Shown here piece by piece: positions 25,322-33,449 of a DNA stretch of 64,000 bases. The stretch comes from Pseudomonas sp. JAI120. GTDB taxonomy: Bacteria > Pseudomonadota > Gammaproteobacteria > Pseudomonadales > Pseudomonadaceae. Below the pieces are notes generated by a model. It was not told the DNA's origin and ran no database searches. It saw only the letters and a program-made list of their open reading frames with translations. The stretch is from assembly GCF_014207255.1 (NCBI RefSeq), contig NZ_JACHCZ010000003.1, positions 124,001 to 188,000 of the forward strand, given 5' to 3'. How positions within the stretch are numbered: position 1 is the stretch's first letter; each line of letters begins with the position of its first letter. Both the position numbers and the translations under genes were made by a program.

Positions 25322-25852
25322 TTACAACGGCTTGACGGTGAACAAGCCGTCATCGTGGCCCTCTTCGGAGCCTCCGTAGACTTGTTCGGCCACGGTGCGG
25401 ATGTTGCTGCCACGCGCTTGCAGAATCTGGTCCATGGCGCCGGCAAACCAACCGGTGAACATGTAGTCCACTTTGCGCCCGACCTTGCCGTACACATAGA
25501 CGAATGCCGAGTGTTCGAGCTTGACGCTGGCGGTGCCTTTATCCAGGTCGATGTCCTGGATCTTGAACAGGCCCCAGCCGCGCTGCGACAGGCGCTTCAT
25601 GTAGTGCTCGAACACCGCGACGCCTTCCAGGCCGTGGCATTCAGCTTCTTTTTCACACCAGTGCCAGGCGGACTTGTAGCCGGCCTTGTAGAGAATTTCG
25701 GCGTAGGCGTCGGCGCCCAGCACTTCTTCGATGCCCATGTGGTTGTTGACGAAGAAATGGCGCGGTACGTACAGCATCGGCAGGGCGTCGGAAGTCCAGA
25801 CACCGGTTTCGCTGTCGACTTCGATAGGCAATTGAGGGGCGATCTTGGCCAT
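25322..25852 (-). CDS. DUF5943 protein (V4R-like) in the dgc operon
   Basis: The 176-residue protein of unknown function is predicted to be cytosolic. The sequence (LYVPRHFFVNNHMGIEEVLG, GWFAGAMDQILQARGSNIRTVAEQVYGG) resembles 4-vinyl-reductase (V4R)-type small-ligand domains. It lies 15 bp upstream of dgcA in the same transcript and occupies the same place in P. aeruginosa (PA5397). An accessory or ligand-sensing role in dimethylglycine demethylation is plausible but unproven. Confidence 0.8.
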   Translation of the reverse strand: MAKIAPQLPIEVDSETGVWTSDALPMLYVPRHFFVNNHMGIEEVLGADAYAEILYKAGYKSAWHWCEKEAECHGLEGVAVFEHYMKRLSQRGWGLFKIQDIDLDKGTASVKLEHSAFVYVYGKVGRKVDYMFTGWFAGAMDQILQARGSNIRTVAEQVYGGSEEGHDDGLFTVKPL

Positions 25853-25928
25853 GGAAACTTAACTCCAGAAAATTCGTTTGGATGCCCCAGACCTGGGTGG
25901 CCGGGGGAAAAGAAGTGTCAGCGGTGGC

Positions 25929-26906
25929 TTATTCGCCCCAGACGTCCTTGAGCACGTTGACCCAGTTCTCGCCCATGATCTTGCGCACCACACGCTCAGG
26001 GTGGCCGCGCTTGAGCAAGGTCTCGGTGAGGTTGGGGAACTCGCCCACGGTGCGGATGCCCAGCGGGTTGATGATCTTGCCGAAGCTGGTCAGGCGGCGG
26101 GCGTAGCCCTTGTCATGGGTCAGCATTTCAAAGAAATCCTGGCCATGGCCCTGGGTAAAGTCGGTGCCGATACCGATGGCGTCTTCGCCGACGATGTTCA
26201 TGGTGTATTCGATGGCTTCGGCGTAGTCGTCGATGGTCGAATCGATGCCCTTGGCCAGGAACGGCGCGAACATGGTCACGCCGACAAAGCCACCGTGGTC
26301 GGCGATGAACTTCAGTTCTTCATCGGACTTGTTGCGCGGGTGTTCTTTAAGACCGGACGGCAGGCAGTGGGAGTAGCACACCGGCTTTTTCGATTCGAGG
26401 ATGACTTCTTCGCTGGTCTTGGAGCCGACGTGGGACAGGTCGCACATGATGCCGACACGGTTCATCTCGGCGACAATCTCGCGACCGAAGCCCGACAGGC
26501 CGCCGTCGCGCTCGTAGCAACCGGTGCCCACCAGGTTCTGGGTGTTGTAGCACATCTGCACCACACCGACGCCGAGCTGCTTGAAGATCTCGACATAGCC
26601 GAGCTGGTCTTCAAATGCATGGGCGTTCTGGAAGCCGAAGATGATGCCGGTCTTGCCCTGTTCCTTGGCCTTGCGGATGTCGGCGGTGGTTTTCACCGGG
26701 ATCACCAGGTCGCTGTTCTCGCGGATCAGGGTCTGGCTGGCGACGATGTTGTTGATCGTGGCCTGGAACCCTTCCCACACCGACACGGTGCAGTTCGCGG
26801 CGGTCAGGCCGCCTTTGCGCATGTCCTCGAACAGGTCGCGGTTCCACTTGGCAATGATCAGCCCGTCGATAACGATGCTGTCGGCGTGCAATTCGGCTGG
26901 GCTCAT
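25929..26906 (-). CDS. M19 (renal dipeptidase) family protein, degenerate metal site
   Basis: The 325-residue protein has the M19 membrane-dipeptidase fold. Conserved family positions include His159 (CDLSHVG), His180 (CYSHCLPSG) and Asp249 (GIGTDF). The HxD metal motif that should follow VIDG is replaced by LIIAKWN (residues 16-22), and the bridging Glu is replaced in FGFQNAHAF (near 93). A normal binuclear zinc dipeptidase site is therefore unlikely. I take the ATG at 26906; 44 further upstream codons are open but unlike the family. It heads the dgc operon. Confidence 0.85.
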   Translation of the reverse strand: MSPAELHADSIVIDGLIIAKWNRDLFEDMRKGGLTAANCTVSVWEGFQATINNIVASQTLIRENSDLVIPVKTTADIRKAKEQGKTGIIFGFQNAHAFEDQLGYVEIFKQLGVGVVQMCYNTQNLVGTGCYERDGGLSGFGREIVAEMNRVGIMCDLSHVGSKTSEEVILESKKPVCYSHCLPSGLKEHPRNKSDEELKFIADHGGFVGVTMFAPFLAKGIDSTIDDYAEAIEYTMNIVGEDAIGIGTDFTQGHGQDFFEMLTHDKGYARRLTSFGKIINPLGIRTVGEFPNLTETLLKRGHPERVVRKIMGENWVNVLKDVWGE

Positions 26907-26979
26907 CAGGCGTCCCCTTATTGGCGATTCATGCGCCGAATCGTCTGCCGGCGCTTTGGGGCCAGCATATGCCCAGGGG

Positions 26980-27005
26980 ACGACCGAGCCGGGTGCAAAA
27001 ACGAC
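26980..27005 (-). promoter_or_regulatory. Candidate GbdR operator upstream of the dgc operon
   Basis: ACGAC at 26980 and ACGAC at 27001 form a direct repeat with exactly 21-bp spacing, 74 bp upstream of the M19-like start codon. GbdR control of dgcAB is known in P. aeruginosa. The same repeat occurs upstream of cbcX. Confidence 0.4.
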
Positions 27006-27125
27006 AGGGGAATTGCCGAAAGCGTCAATCCACGACAAAGGCTGTTAAGAGGTGTCTGACTGGCAGCTGTTATTTGTCTTACGCTTGAGCCAGAATTCCC
27101 GCATCAACTGATATGAGACGGCGCA

Positions 27126-27527
27126 ATGAAATCGATTTTCCTGGCTTTGGCACTCATCGCAACCGGCGTCCACGCGGCCGAAGACACCGACAGCACGCCA
27201 TGCGATGGCATCGAAAACGACAAGCAAACCCTGGAATGCGCCACCTACAACAAAACCACTGCCGAGCAATTGCTCAAGGATAATTATCAGAGTCTGCTGG
27301 AACGTATGCATTCCACCTATGGCAGCGACAAGACCAAGCTCGCCGACATTACCGCTCGTCTGAAGGATGCCCAGCAAAAGTGGGAAAAACTGCGTGACGC
27401 CGATTGCGCGGTGGACACCTTCCCGGCAGTGACCGGCACCAAGGCCTACGCCATTGAGCAGAATGACTGTTTGGCGCGGATGAGTGATGAGCGGTCGGAG
27501 TTTTTGGAGTCGATTGGGCAGGAATAA
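27126..27527 (+). CDS. Secreted LprI-like (DUF1311) protein
   Basis: The 133-residue protein has a signal peptide (MKSIFLALALIATGVHA). The mature domain contains paired cysteines (STPCDGIENDKQTLECATYN, DADCAVDT, QNDCLARM), matching the DUF1311/LprI-N type found in some lysozyme-inhibitor proteins. It is likely periplasmic and disulfide-bonded. It starts the accessory segment between the dgc and cdh loci and is followed by the DUF3010 gene 40 bp later. Confidence 0.75.
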   Translation: MKSIFLALALIATGVHAAEDTDSTPCDGIENDKQTLECATYNKTTAEQLLKDNYQSLLERMHSTYGSDKTKLADITARLKDAQQKWEKLRDADCAVDTFPAVTGTKAYAIEQNDCLARMSDERSEFLESIGQE

Positions 27528-27567
27528 GCGACAATCCCGCCACTTTCTCTTTGAACCAAGGCCTTTC

Positions 27568-27984
27568 ATGACTATCTGTGGCATCGAAATCAAAGGCAGC
27601 GAAGCCATCATCGCTGTCGCTTCCCTGGACAACCAGGCGCTGACCCACGTCGCCCTGGCGACCAAGAAAATCGCTCTGGAAGACGACGATGACGCGGCCA
27701 ACGTCAAAGCCTTTGCCGCCCAGGTGAAGGCATTTGTGCAGGAAAACGCCATCCAGCGCATCGCTATCAAGAAGCGCAGCAAGAAAGGCGAATTCGCCGG
27801 TGGCCCGACCACGTTCAAGATCGAAGGGGTGTTTCAGTTGCTGGAGGGGGTTGAGGTGACGCTGCTGTCGCCGCAGACCATCAACGCCCAGAACAAGAAG
27901 CACAACTTCGAACTGCCAGCGACGTTGAACAAATATCAGCATGAAGCGTTCAAGGCGGCCTGTTCGAGCCTGATGAAGAAGTAG
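27568..27984 (+). CDS. DUF3010 family protein
   Basis: The 138-residue cytosolic protein starts MTICGIEIKGSEAIIAVASL, a beta-hairpin reminiscent of RNase H-like folds, followed by IAIKKRSKKGEFAGGPTTFKIEGV. It belongs to DUF3010, of unknown function. I chose the ATG at 27568 because the upstream open extension overlaps the DUF1311 gene and has no family similarity. It is convergent with the next small secreted-protein gene. Confidence 0.75.
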   Translation: MTICGIEIKGSEAIIAVASLDNQALTHVALATKKIALEDDDDAANVKAFAAQVKAFVQENAIQRIAIKKRSKKGEFAGGPTTFKIEGVFQLLEGVEVTLLSPQTINAQNKKHNFELPATLNKYQHEAFKAACSSLMKK

Positions 27985-27990
27985 TCCGCA

Positions 27991-28425
27991 TCAACTTCTG
28001 ACGCAGTGTTCCAACCCGTGACCGCCGCCTTCATATTCGGGGTCGTAATAATATTTGGTAAAGGCGAGTTTACCTTCCGGTGTTGGAACGACTTGCGCAA
28101 CACCGACTCCATAATCTTTCAGTGCCGGGTCGGTATGTGCAAAGTAAATCGCCAGCGTATCCGAGGTGCCAGCGGCAAAACCGTTATAGCGGGAGTTGTC
28201 TTCCAACGTCAGGGTGAAGGTATAGGCGCCGTACTTGCCGGTACTTTGCCTGGCGTTGAGCTGCATATCGACAACCCCCTTGAAGGCGCCGATATGGCTA
28301 TCACGACCAGTACACTCATAACGCCCGCTGTAATCGGCACCCGTGAAGGGGACGGAGGCGGGGGCCTTGGCAGCCCAGGCGGGGGCAGATGCAAAAGTAA
28401 TGACAGCAAGCATTTTCCTGAACAT
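27991..28425 (-). CDS. Small secreted protein of unknown function
   Basis: The 144-residue protein has a signal peptide (MFRKMLAVITFASAPAWA). The mature region (YSGRYECTGRDSHIGAFKGVVDMQLN, YNGFAAGTSDTLAIYF, EGGGHGLEHC) reads as a beta-rich lipocalin-like periplasmic domain with two cysteines that could pair. I do not recognise the family with certainty. Confidence 0.6.
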   Translation of the reverse strand: MFRKMLAVITFASAPAWAAKAPASVPFTGADYSGRYECTGRDSHIGAFKGVVDMQLNARQSTGKYGAYTFTLTLEDNSRYNGFAAGTSDTLAIYFAHTDPALKDYGVGVAQVVPTPEGKLAFTKYYYDPEYEGGGHGLEHCVRS

Positions 28426-28744
28426 ACGGACCTCTTGTCGCTTAACTTAAGTAGTGAAGTGCGAACTTTAAATATCAGTTGATTAATGGTTAGTTTGGGT
28501 GTCAGCCGCAATGGACTTTTACATTAGCAGCCCCTCTACCCACGACATAGCCGACACCACAGAAAAGGATAATCCCTACATCAGATCCGCCCCTGTCAAA
28601 ACACTCGACATAACAATGAAACTTGCTCAGGGCACTCCACTGGTCTGAAGCGAACCTTGAGTTTCACGCACTCACCTAGGCTGAAATCACTGTTCATTCG
28701 AGCAGTGACAAGCAACGTATTGCGAGCAATTCAAGGAGATGATC
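28426..28744. other. AT-rich intergenic region before the amine oxidase
   Basis: 319 bp without a convincing gene. It is clearly more AT-rich than its surroundings, which fits a promoter region of laterally acquired DNA. I see no clear operator. Confidence 0.5.
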
Positions 28745-30907
28745 ATGGCATGGTTCCCATCCCTGGCTGCCCTGGGAGGCAGCAGTGGCACACGTACAAT
28801 GGCCGGTCCGCAAACGATAGGCCAACTCAAGTCAGGTACTTCACGCCTGGTGGACGCTTACCCTTATGACTACGCAAGTATCCTTCGTGCCTCCAGCCCC
28901 GAATCTGGCTGGCTGGCCCAGCCTCTGGAGGGTGTAGAGAAAGACGCGCGTGTCGTAATCATTGGCGCAGGCATGTCCGGGTTGCTGACGGCAAGAGAGC
29001 TGCTGCGCGCAGGCTTGAATGTGGTGTTGTACGAACGCAACCAGCTGGAACAGGTCGATGACGACTGGCACCGCTATATCCACGGCCGCACATGCAGTTT
29101 CGTGCGCAAGCTGGAAACCGACACAGTGTGTGAACTGGGGGCCATGAGGTTCCCCGCGAAGGCCAAGGTCACCTGGGAAGTCTTCGGGGATATCCTGGGA
29201 GATGACACACTGCTCCAGCTGTTCCCCAACCCAGGCCTGGTACCCACTGTCCTGTGCCAGGACGGTATCGCCCATCGGTGGTTGGCAGGCAGCATGCAAG
29301 CGCCCGACCTGCCCCCACAGTTCATCAAAGTCTCCGCCGATGTGCGCGATGCCATCAACGACATACAAGGCGGCGGCTCCAACATTCTCCAAATTCTGCG
29401 GTTGCTTGAACAACCCCGGCTGTCCGCCGAAGAAGAAAACCGCATCCAGGCTTTCTGGACGGCGATGATCGAGCGCTTCGACAAACTGGACCTGGGCACC
29501 TGGCTGCTTGGCAACGTAGCGGAGCCCAAGGGCTGGACGCCAGAACAGTTGGCAATCTTCGTCAACGTAGGCTTCGGCACGGGTGGCATGGGTAGCATGT
29601 TTTCCATGGGGTTCCTGGAGATGCTGCGAATCTGGCTGTGGGATTACCTGGATGAATATGCTCTGCCGGCAGGCATTGGCTCGGGCATGATCGCGCATGC
29701 CATCCTGAAAAAGCTCAGGGACGAATTCGGTCCAGCCGGCAAGAACACCTTTACCGTGCATGAACGCCATGAGGTACAGGAAATGGGAATCTTCGTATCG
29801 GCCGACGGAGGGTCAGCCCAAGCCGGCCTGCTGGTACGCAACCTCAACGGAGAAGGGGCCGAAGACGTCGCATTAATACCGGTGAACACCGACCATATCG
29901 TTGCCGCCATCCCTCATACGGCCCTGCTGACGATGATGTCGCTGGCCAGCGAACTGAGCTATCCGCGTAACGGCTTACGGGTAGAAATCCCGATCAATGG
30001 CGTACCTCACGCCTTTCATAGCTACTTCGACAAAGCCTGGCCTTCGGCAATCTATAAAAGCCATATAGCGCCACTGAAAAGCGCCTTGGCGCGGCTCAAT
30101 ATGATGAACGCCAGCAAGTCTTTTTATGTTACGCCCCAAGCACCATGGGCACAGGGTTCCGCACTGGCCAGCACTTGGACGCACATCGACGGCAGGCCCA
30201 TACGCTGCCTGATGAGCGAGGGCTGGACCCGCGCCAGCTACTTCATCCCGGCAATCGCGGAGGATCGGCCCGGCCCTGTTGCCGTATTGCTTTCGTACAC
30301 GTGGAACCTGGACTCAATCATGGCACGCAGCGTGCTGGATATAGCACCCTCCCGGGAAAATGGCACGCTGGGCATTGCTGATTTCACTGAAAGCCCGGCC
30401 TGGTTCGGGCCTGGATTTCCCCAGGAGTGGTGGCGAAGCTACAGGGCGTGGGCCAGCGTACTGCCTTATGTACAGAACCCGACCCGCCAGGTTCGCACCA
30501 CGGTGTACTTCCACTCTTTGTTGGGTAACAGGCAAGACGACCCCAATGCCATCGGCATCGACTGGCAAGATCAGATCGGTACAGGTGGGTTCAAGCTCGA
30601 CGCACCTGGAGACTTCGCGACTTCCAATGCGTTGTGCAACCTGTACCTGTTCACCCAGGAACCCGCATTCAACTCACAGGCAAGGGACCGAGTCTATCGG
30701 CAAATATTCCTGTCTTCGGACAGCGCCAGTAACTATCCAGGTTGGTGTGAAGGGGCCTTTATGTCCGGGATGAATGCCGCCATCGGTGTATTGGCGAGTA
30801 TCAATCAGGACAAACTCAAACCCGAGCCTGCACAGTTGCTGCAGGGCAATCCTCTGGCGGCCGTCAATCGACTGGTCCCCCTCAAGCCTTACGTCAGACA
30901 GCCGTAG
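28745..30907 (+). CDS. FAD-dependent L-amino-acid oxidase / monooxygenase (Phe oxidase - tryptophan 2-monooxygenase family)
   Basis: The 720-residue flavin amine oxidase has the dinucleotide fold VVIIGAGMSGLLTARELLRAG near residue 70, with motifs shared with Pseudomonas L-phenylalanine oxidase proenzyme and IaaM-type enzymes. These include CELGAMRFPAKAKVTWEVFG, FPNPGLVPTVL, GFGTGG...WDYLDEYALP, and a C-terminal FAD-contact segment LSSDSASNYPGWCEGAFMSGMNA. The expected reaction is oxidative deamination or decarboxylation of an aromatic L-amino acid. The N-terminal 60 residues may be a propeptide, as in P-501 phenylalanine oxidase. AAGGAG is 6 bases before the ATG. It stands alone, followed by a terminator. 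Confidence 0.8.
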   Translation: MAWFPSLAALGGSSGTRTMAGPQTIGQLKSGTSRLVDAYPYDYASILRASSPESGWLAQPLEGVEKDARVVIIGAGMSGLLTARELLRAGLNVVLYERNQLEQVDDDWHRYIHGRTCSFVRKLETDTVCELGAMRFPAKAKVTWEVFGDILGDDTLLQLFPNPGLVPTVLCQDGIAHRWLAGSMQAPDLPPQFIKVSADVRDAINDIQGGGSNILQILRLLEQPRLSAEEENRIQAFWTAMIERFDKLDLGTWLLGNVAEPKGWTPEQLAIFVNVGFGTGGMGSMFSMGFLEMLRIWLWDYLDEYALPAGIGSGMIAHAILKKLRDEFGPAGKNTFTVHERHEVQEMGIFVSADGGSAQAGLLVRNLNGEGAEDVALIPVNTDHIVAAIPHTALLTMMSLASELSYPRNGLRVEIPINGVPHAFHSYFDKAWPSAIYKSHIAPLKSALARLNMMNASKSFYVTPQAPWAQGSALASTWTHIDGRPIRCLMSEGWTRASYFIPAIAEDRPGPVAVLLSYTWNLDSIMARSVLDIAPSRENGTLGIADFTESPAWFGPGFPQEWWRSYRAWASVLPYVQNPTRQVRTTVYFHSLLGNRQDDPNAIGIDWQDQIGTGGFKLDAPGDFATSNALCNLYLFTQEPAFNSQARDRVYRQIFLSSDSASNYPGWCEGAFMSGMNAAIGVLASINQDKLKPEPAQLLQGNPLAAVNRLVPLKPYVRQP

Positions 30908-31000
30908 CACACTTTTCGAATGGGATTAACGTCATGAAGGTTGTCGCTGAAGTGAGTAGTAGCCCCCACCACGCTAGCTTTTCCCTACGCCGTATCGAAT

Positions 31001-31034
31001 AAGCCAAACCAGTCTTTGGGCTGGTTTGGCTTTT
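31001..31034 (+). terminator. Rho-independent terminator after the amine oxidase
   Basis: A perfect 12-bp stem (AAGCCAAACCAG / CTGGTTTGGCTT) with an 8-base loop is followed by TTTT. On the minus strand it also closes the convergent ATPase transcript region, though without an equally good U-run. Confidence 0.85.
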
Positions 31035-31042
31035 CTGTCCTC

Positions 31043-32242
31043 CTACCTGCTGGCCGCAATACCGGCCGCCTTGCTTCGTTTGATATGGCGCAGCCACTCG
31101 CCGAACGATTTGTCTTCGAGCGCATACCCGCCGCGACTCGACTTCCACACCAGCTCCTTATCGCGCAACGCATCGATACAGGCCTGAATGGTCTGGGTGC
31201 CCGGCACCACGTCGCTGCCCATGGCTTCCAGCGCCTTGCTGACAGCCGTGAGGGTGCTGTCGGTGAATGGCGCGAAGGGTTCGTTGTTTTGAGAACGCTC
31301 CACCATCACCTCCAGCACGGCACGCTGCGGGATGGTCAGGGCGTTCCAGGCGCTTTCGAATTCGGCCCATACACCCGCGCGCAGCAACTCGGCGCGGCTG
31401 TGCAGCAGTTCGCCCAGATTGCTCGCCTCGCCCAGTTCCAACGCGACTTCACCGATGATCGTGCGCAACATCTCGGGACGCCGACCTACCAGCTCAAACG
31501 CCTCATCAATATCCGCCGCGTTGAACTGGTTGGTCTCGGCCAGATGCGCGTTGAGGTGCACGGTGTACGCCTGGGTGAACTCTTTGCCCAGCAGCGGAAA
31601 TGGCGTGATGCTGGAGCCGAAGAACGGCTGGCTTTTGCCGAGCACCAAGTGGGCCAACTTATCGCGGTTGGAGCCGGTAAACACCAGGCGCAAGCCGCTG
31701 CCCTCCTCGTCACGGCCTTGGTTGAGCTGATCCCGGGCAGCCTTCAACGCGAACATCGCATTGATACCCGACTCGGTGGTTAAGGCGTGCTGCGCTTCGT
31801 CAATCACCAGCACAACGGGTTTTTCTGCAGCACTGTGGAGCAATTCCAACGCTTGGGTCAGCGTCGCACCGACAGGCAATTGTGGCTTGGTAAAGTCCCA
31901 GGAGAGCGTACGCAGAAAGCTGAGTTTCTCGATGCCAATGTTCTTGGCCAGTTTGCGAATGCCCTTTTCATAGGGAACCAGAGCAGCAGCAATAGCACTG
32001 GCAATCAACTCTGCAGGATCTTTCTCTTTGTCAGCCCAGAGATCCACATACACCGCCAGCCAGCCCCGGAGCTGACATTCCGGGATCAAGTCTTCGCGCA
32101 AAAACGTGCTTTTGCCCGTGCGACGGGGCGCCGCGAGAAACAGGCCAGAGGTGAAATCCTGAATACCGGCCCCCACCAGGCCATCGGCAATACTGCTTGC
32201 CAGGGTGGGGCGGCGAAACACAAAGCCGCTGTGCTTGGACAT
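31043..32242 (-). CDS. AAA/STAND-type ATPase with C-terminal winged helix
   Basis: The 399-residue ATP-binding protein has Walker A APRRTGKST at 38-46, Walker B VVLVIDEAQ at 143-151 and a sensor segment RLVFTGSNRDK near 186. The C-terminal 130 residues (IPQRAVLEVMVER, LRDKELVWKSSRGGYALEDKSFGEWL) look like a winged helix, as in archaeal-type NTPases. The function is unknown. The partner gene usual for defence or transposition ATPases is absent. The upstream 68 bp are very AT-rich with an inverted repeat, suggesting autoregulation or xenogeneic silencing. Confidence 0.75.
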   Translation of the reverse strand: MSKHSGFVFRRPTLASSIADGLVGAGIQDFTSGLFLAAPRRTGKSTFLREDLIPECQLRGWLAVYVDLWADKEKDPAELIASAIAAALVPYEKGIRKLAKNIGIEKLSFLRTLSWDFTKPQLPVGATLTQALELLHSAAEKPVVLVIDEAQHALTTESGINAMFALKAARDQLNQGRDEEGSGLRLVFTGSNRDKLAHLVLGKSQPFFGSSITPFPLLGKEFTQAYTVHLNAHLAETNQFNAADIDEAFELVGRRPEMLRTIIGEVALELGEASNLGELLHSRAELLRAGVWAEFESAWNALTIPQRAVLEVMVERSQNNEPFAPFTDSTLTAVSKALEAMGSDVVPGTQTIQACIDALRDKELVWKSSRGGYALEDKSFGEWLRHIKRSKAAGIAASR

Positions 32243-32247
32243 GGTTT

Positions 32248-32302
32248 TATACTCAATTATGGAAAGGACTATAAATTATAGCGTCGAGTATAATTGACTA
32301 TA
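32248..32302 (-). promoter_or_regulatory. AT-rich promoter/operator of the ATPase gene
   Basis: TATACTCAATTAT (32248-32260) and ATAATTGACTATA (32290-32302) form an inverted repeat with 12 of 13 matches. Between them CTATAAATTATAG (32269-32281) is a near-palindrome. This is the only strongly AT-rich promoter of its kind in the window. Confidence 0.5.
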
Positions 32303-32310
32303 ATTGCCCG

Positions 32311-33255
32311 TCAAACCACCTCCCGTCGCCGATCCTCCCTCGGACACTTGGCAAACCGCGCCCGATAACTCCGGGTGAAATACGACGGCGATTCAAACCC
32401 GCACGCAATGCTCACCTCCAGCACGCTCATATCGCTCTGGCGCAATAACTGCCGGGCTTTTTCCAGGCGCAGGCCGAGGTAGAAATTGCTGGGCGTGTCG
32501 TTCAAATGCAGGCGAAACAGCCGTTCAAGCTGGCGCCGGGTAACCTTGATCGCATCGGCCAACGCCAAGGTGCTCAGGGGCGGTTCAGTGTGCTGCTCCA
32601 TCTCGCCGATCACTTGCACCAGTTTCTTGTTGTTGATGCCGTAGCGCGTGGCGATCTGCATGCGCTGGTGGTCCTTGCGCGGGCGGATGCGGCCGAGTAC
32701 GAACTGTTCGGAGACCTGGATCGCCAGGTCCACGCCGTGGGCCTGGGCGATCAGGTCGAGCATCAAGTCGATGGAGGCGGTGCCGCCGGCGCAGGTGATG
32801 CGGCGGCGGTCGATCTCGAACAGTTCCTGAGTCACGCTCAGGTGCGGGTACGACTCCTTGAAGGCGTCGATGGCTTCCCAATGCAGGGTCAGGCGGTGGC
32901 CGTCGAGCAGGCCCGCTTCGGCGAGCACGCAGGCGCCGGTGTCGATGGCGCCGAGGGTCACGCCGTCATTGTCCAGACGGCGCAGCCAGTGTTCCAGCGC
33001 CGGCGTGGCGAACTGCAGCGGTTCGAAGCCGGCCACCACCAGCAGCGTCGCGCCCTTTTTCAGCGGTTCCAGCGCGGCGTCGGCGTTGACCGACATGCCA
33101 TTGCTCGCCAGCACCGCGCCGCCATCGGCGCTCAGCACATGCCAGCGGTACAGCTCGCCACGAAAGCGGTTGGCCACGCGCAGCGGTTCCAGCGCAGAAA
33201 TAAAGCCAATGGCCGAGAACCCCGGCATCAGCAGAAAGTAGAAATCCTGGGACAT
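32311..33255 (-). CDS. cdhR: CdhR, AraC/GlxA-family activator of carnitine catabolism
   Basis: The 314-residue regulator has an N-terminal DJ-1/PfpI-like (GATase1-like) domain (MSQDFYFLLMPGFSAIGFISALEPLRVAN) and a C-terminal AraC double helix-turn-helix (LALADAIKVTRRQLERLFRLHL, MSVLEVSIACGFESPSYFTRSYRARF). In P. aeruginosa CdhR senses carnitine and activates caiX-cdhCAB. It is divergent from caiX. Between them a 21-bp-spaced GGTCGC direct repeat is a good candidate operator. Confidence 0.93.
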   Translation of the reverse strand: MSQDFYFLLMPGFSAIGFISALEPLRVANRFRGELYRWHVLSADGGAVLASNGMSVNADAALEPLKKGATLLVVAGFEPLQFATPALEHWLRRLDNDGVTLGAIDTGACVLAEAGLLDGHRLTLHWEAIDAFKESYPHLSVTQELFEIDRRRITCAGGTASIDLMLDLIAQAHGVDLAIQVSEQFVLGRIRPRKDHQRMQIATRYGINNKKLVQVIGEMEQHTEPPLSTLALADAIKVTRRQLERLFRLHLNDTPSNFYLGLRLEKARQLLRQSDMSVLEVSIACGFESPSYFTRSYRARFAKCPREDRRREVV

Positions 33256-33326
33256 GGTGGCGCTCTCGTAGGACGGGCAGCGTGGTCACTGTGATACGCC
33301 AGTTCAACGGGCCATTCAAGAGCACA

Positions 33327-33361
33327 GGTCGCTGCTGTGCAAGAGCTGGTCGCCGCCGTGC
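33327..33361 (+). promoter_or_regulatory. Candidate CdhR operator (21-bp direct repeat)
   Basis: GGTCGCTGCTGTGC at 33327 and GGTCGCCGCCGTGC at 33348 match in 12 of 14 bases and are exactly 21 bp apart, in the cdhR-caiX divergent gap. The layout is typical for AraC-family activators. Assignment to CdhR is inferred. Confidence 0.55.
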
Positions 33362-33449
33362 GTTTCGGCGGGCCCAAAGCTCCGTAACGTGATCCCACGG
33401 CGCACAAAGACGCCGGACCCCACAATAACGACCTGCCGAGGGATCCACC

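Noticed and set aside
23228..25951. A 907-codon open frame opposite dgcA and its neighbour
   Set aside because: Same antisense GC effect; no ribosome site or motif, and it spans two real genes and a gap.
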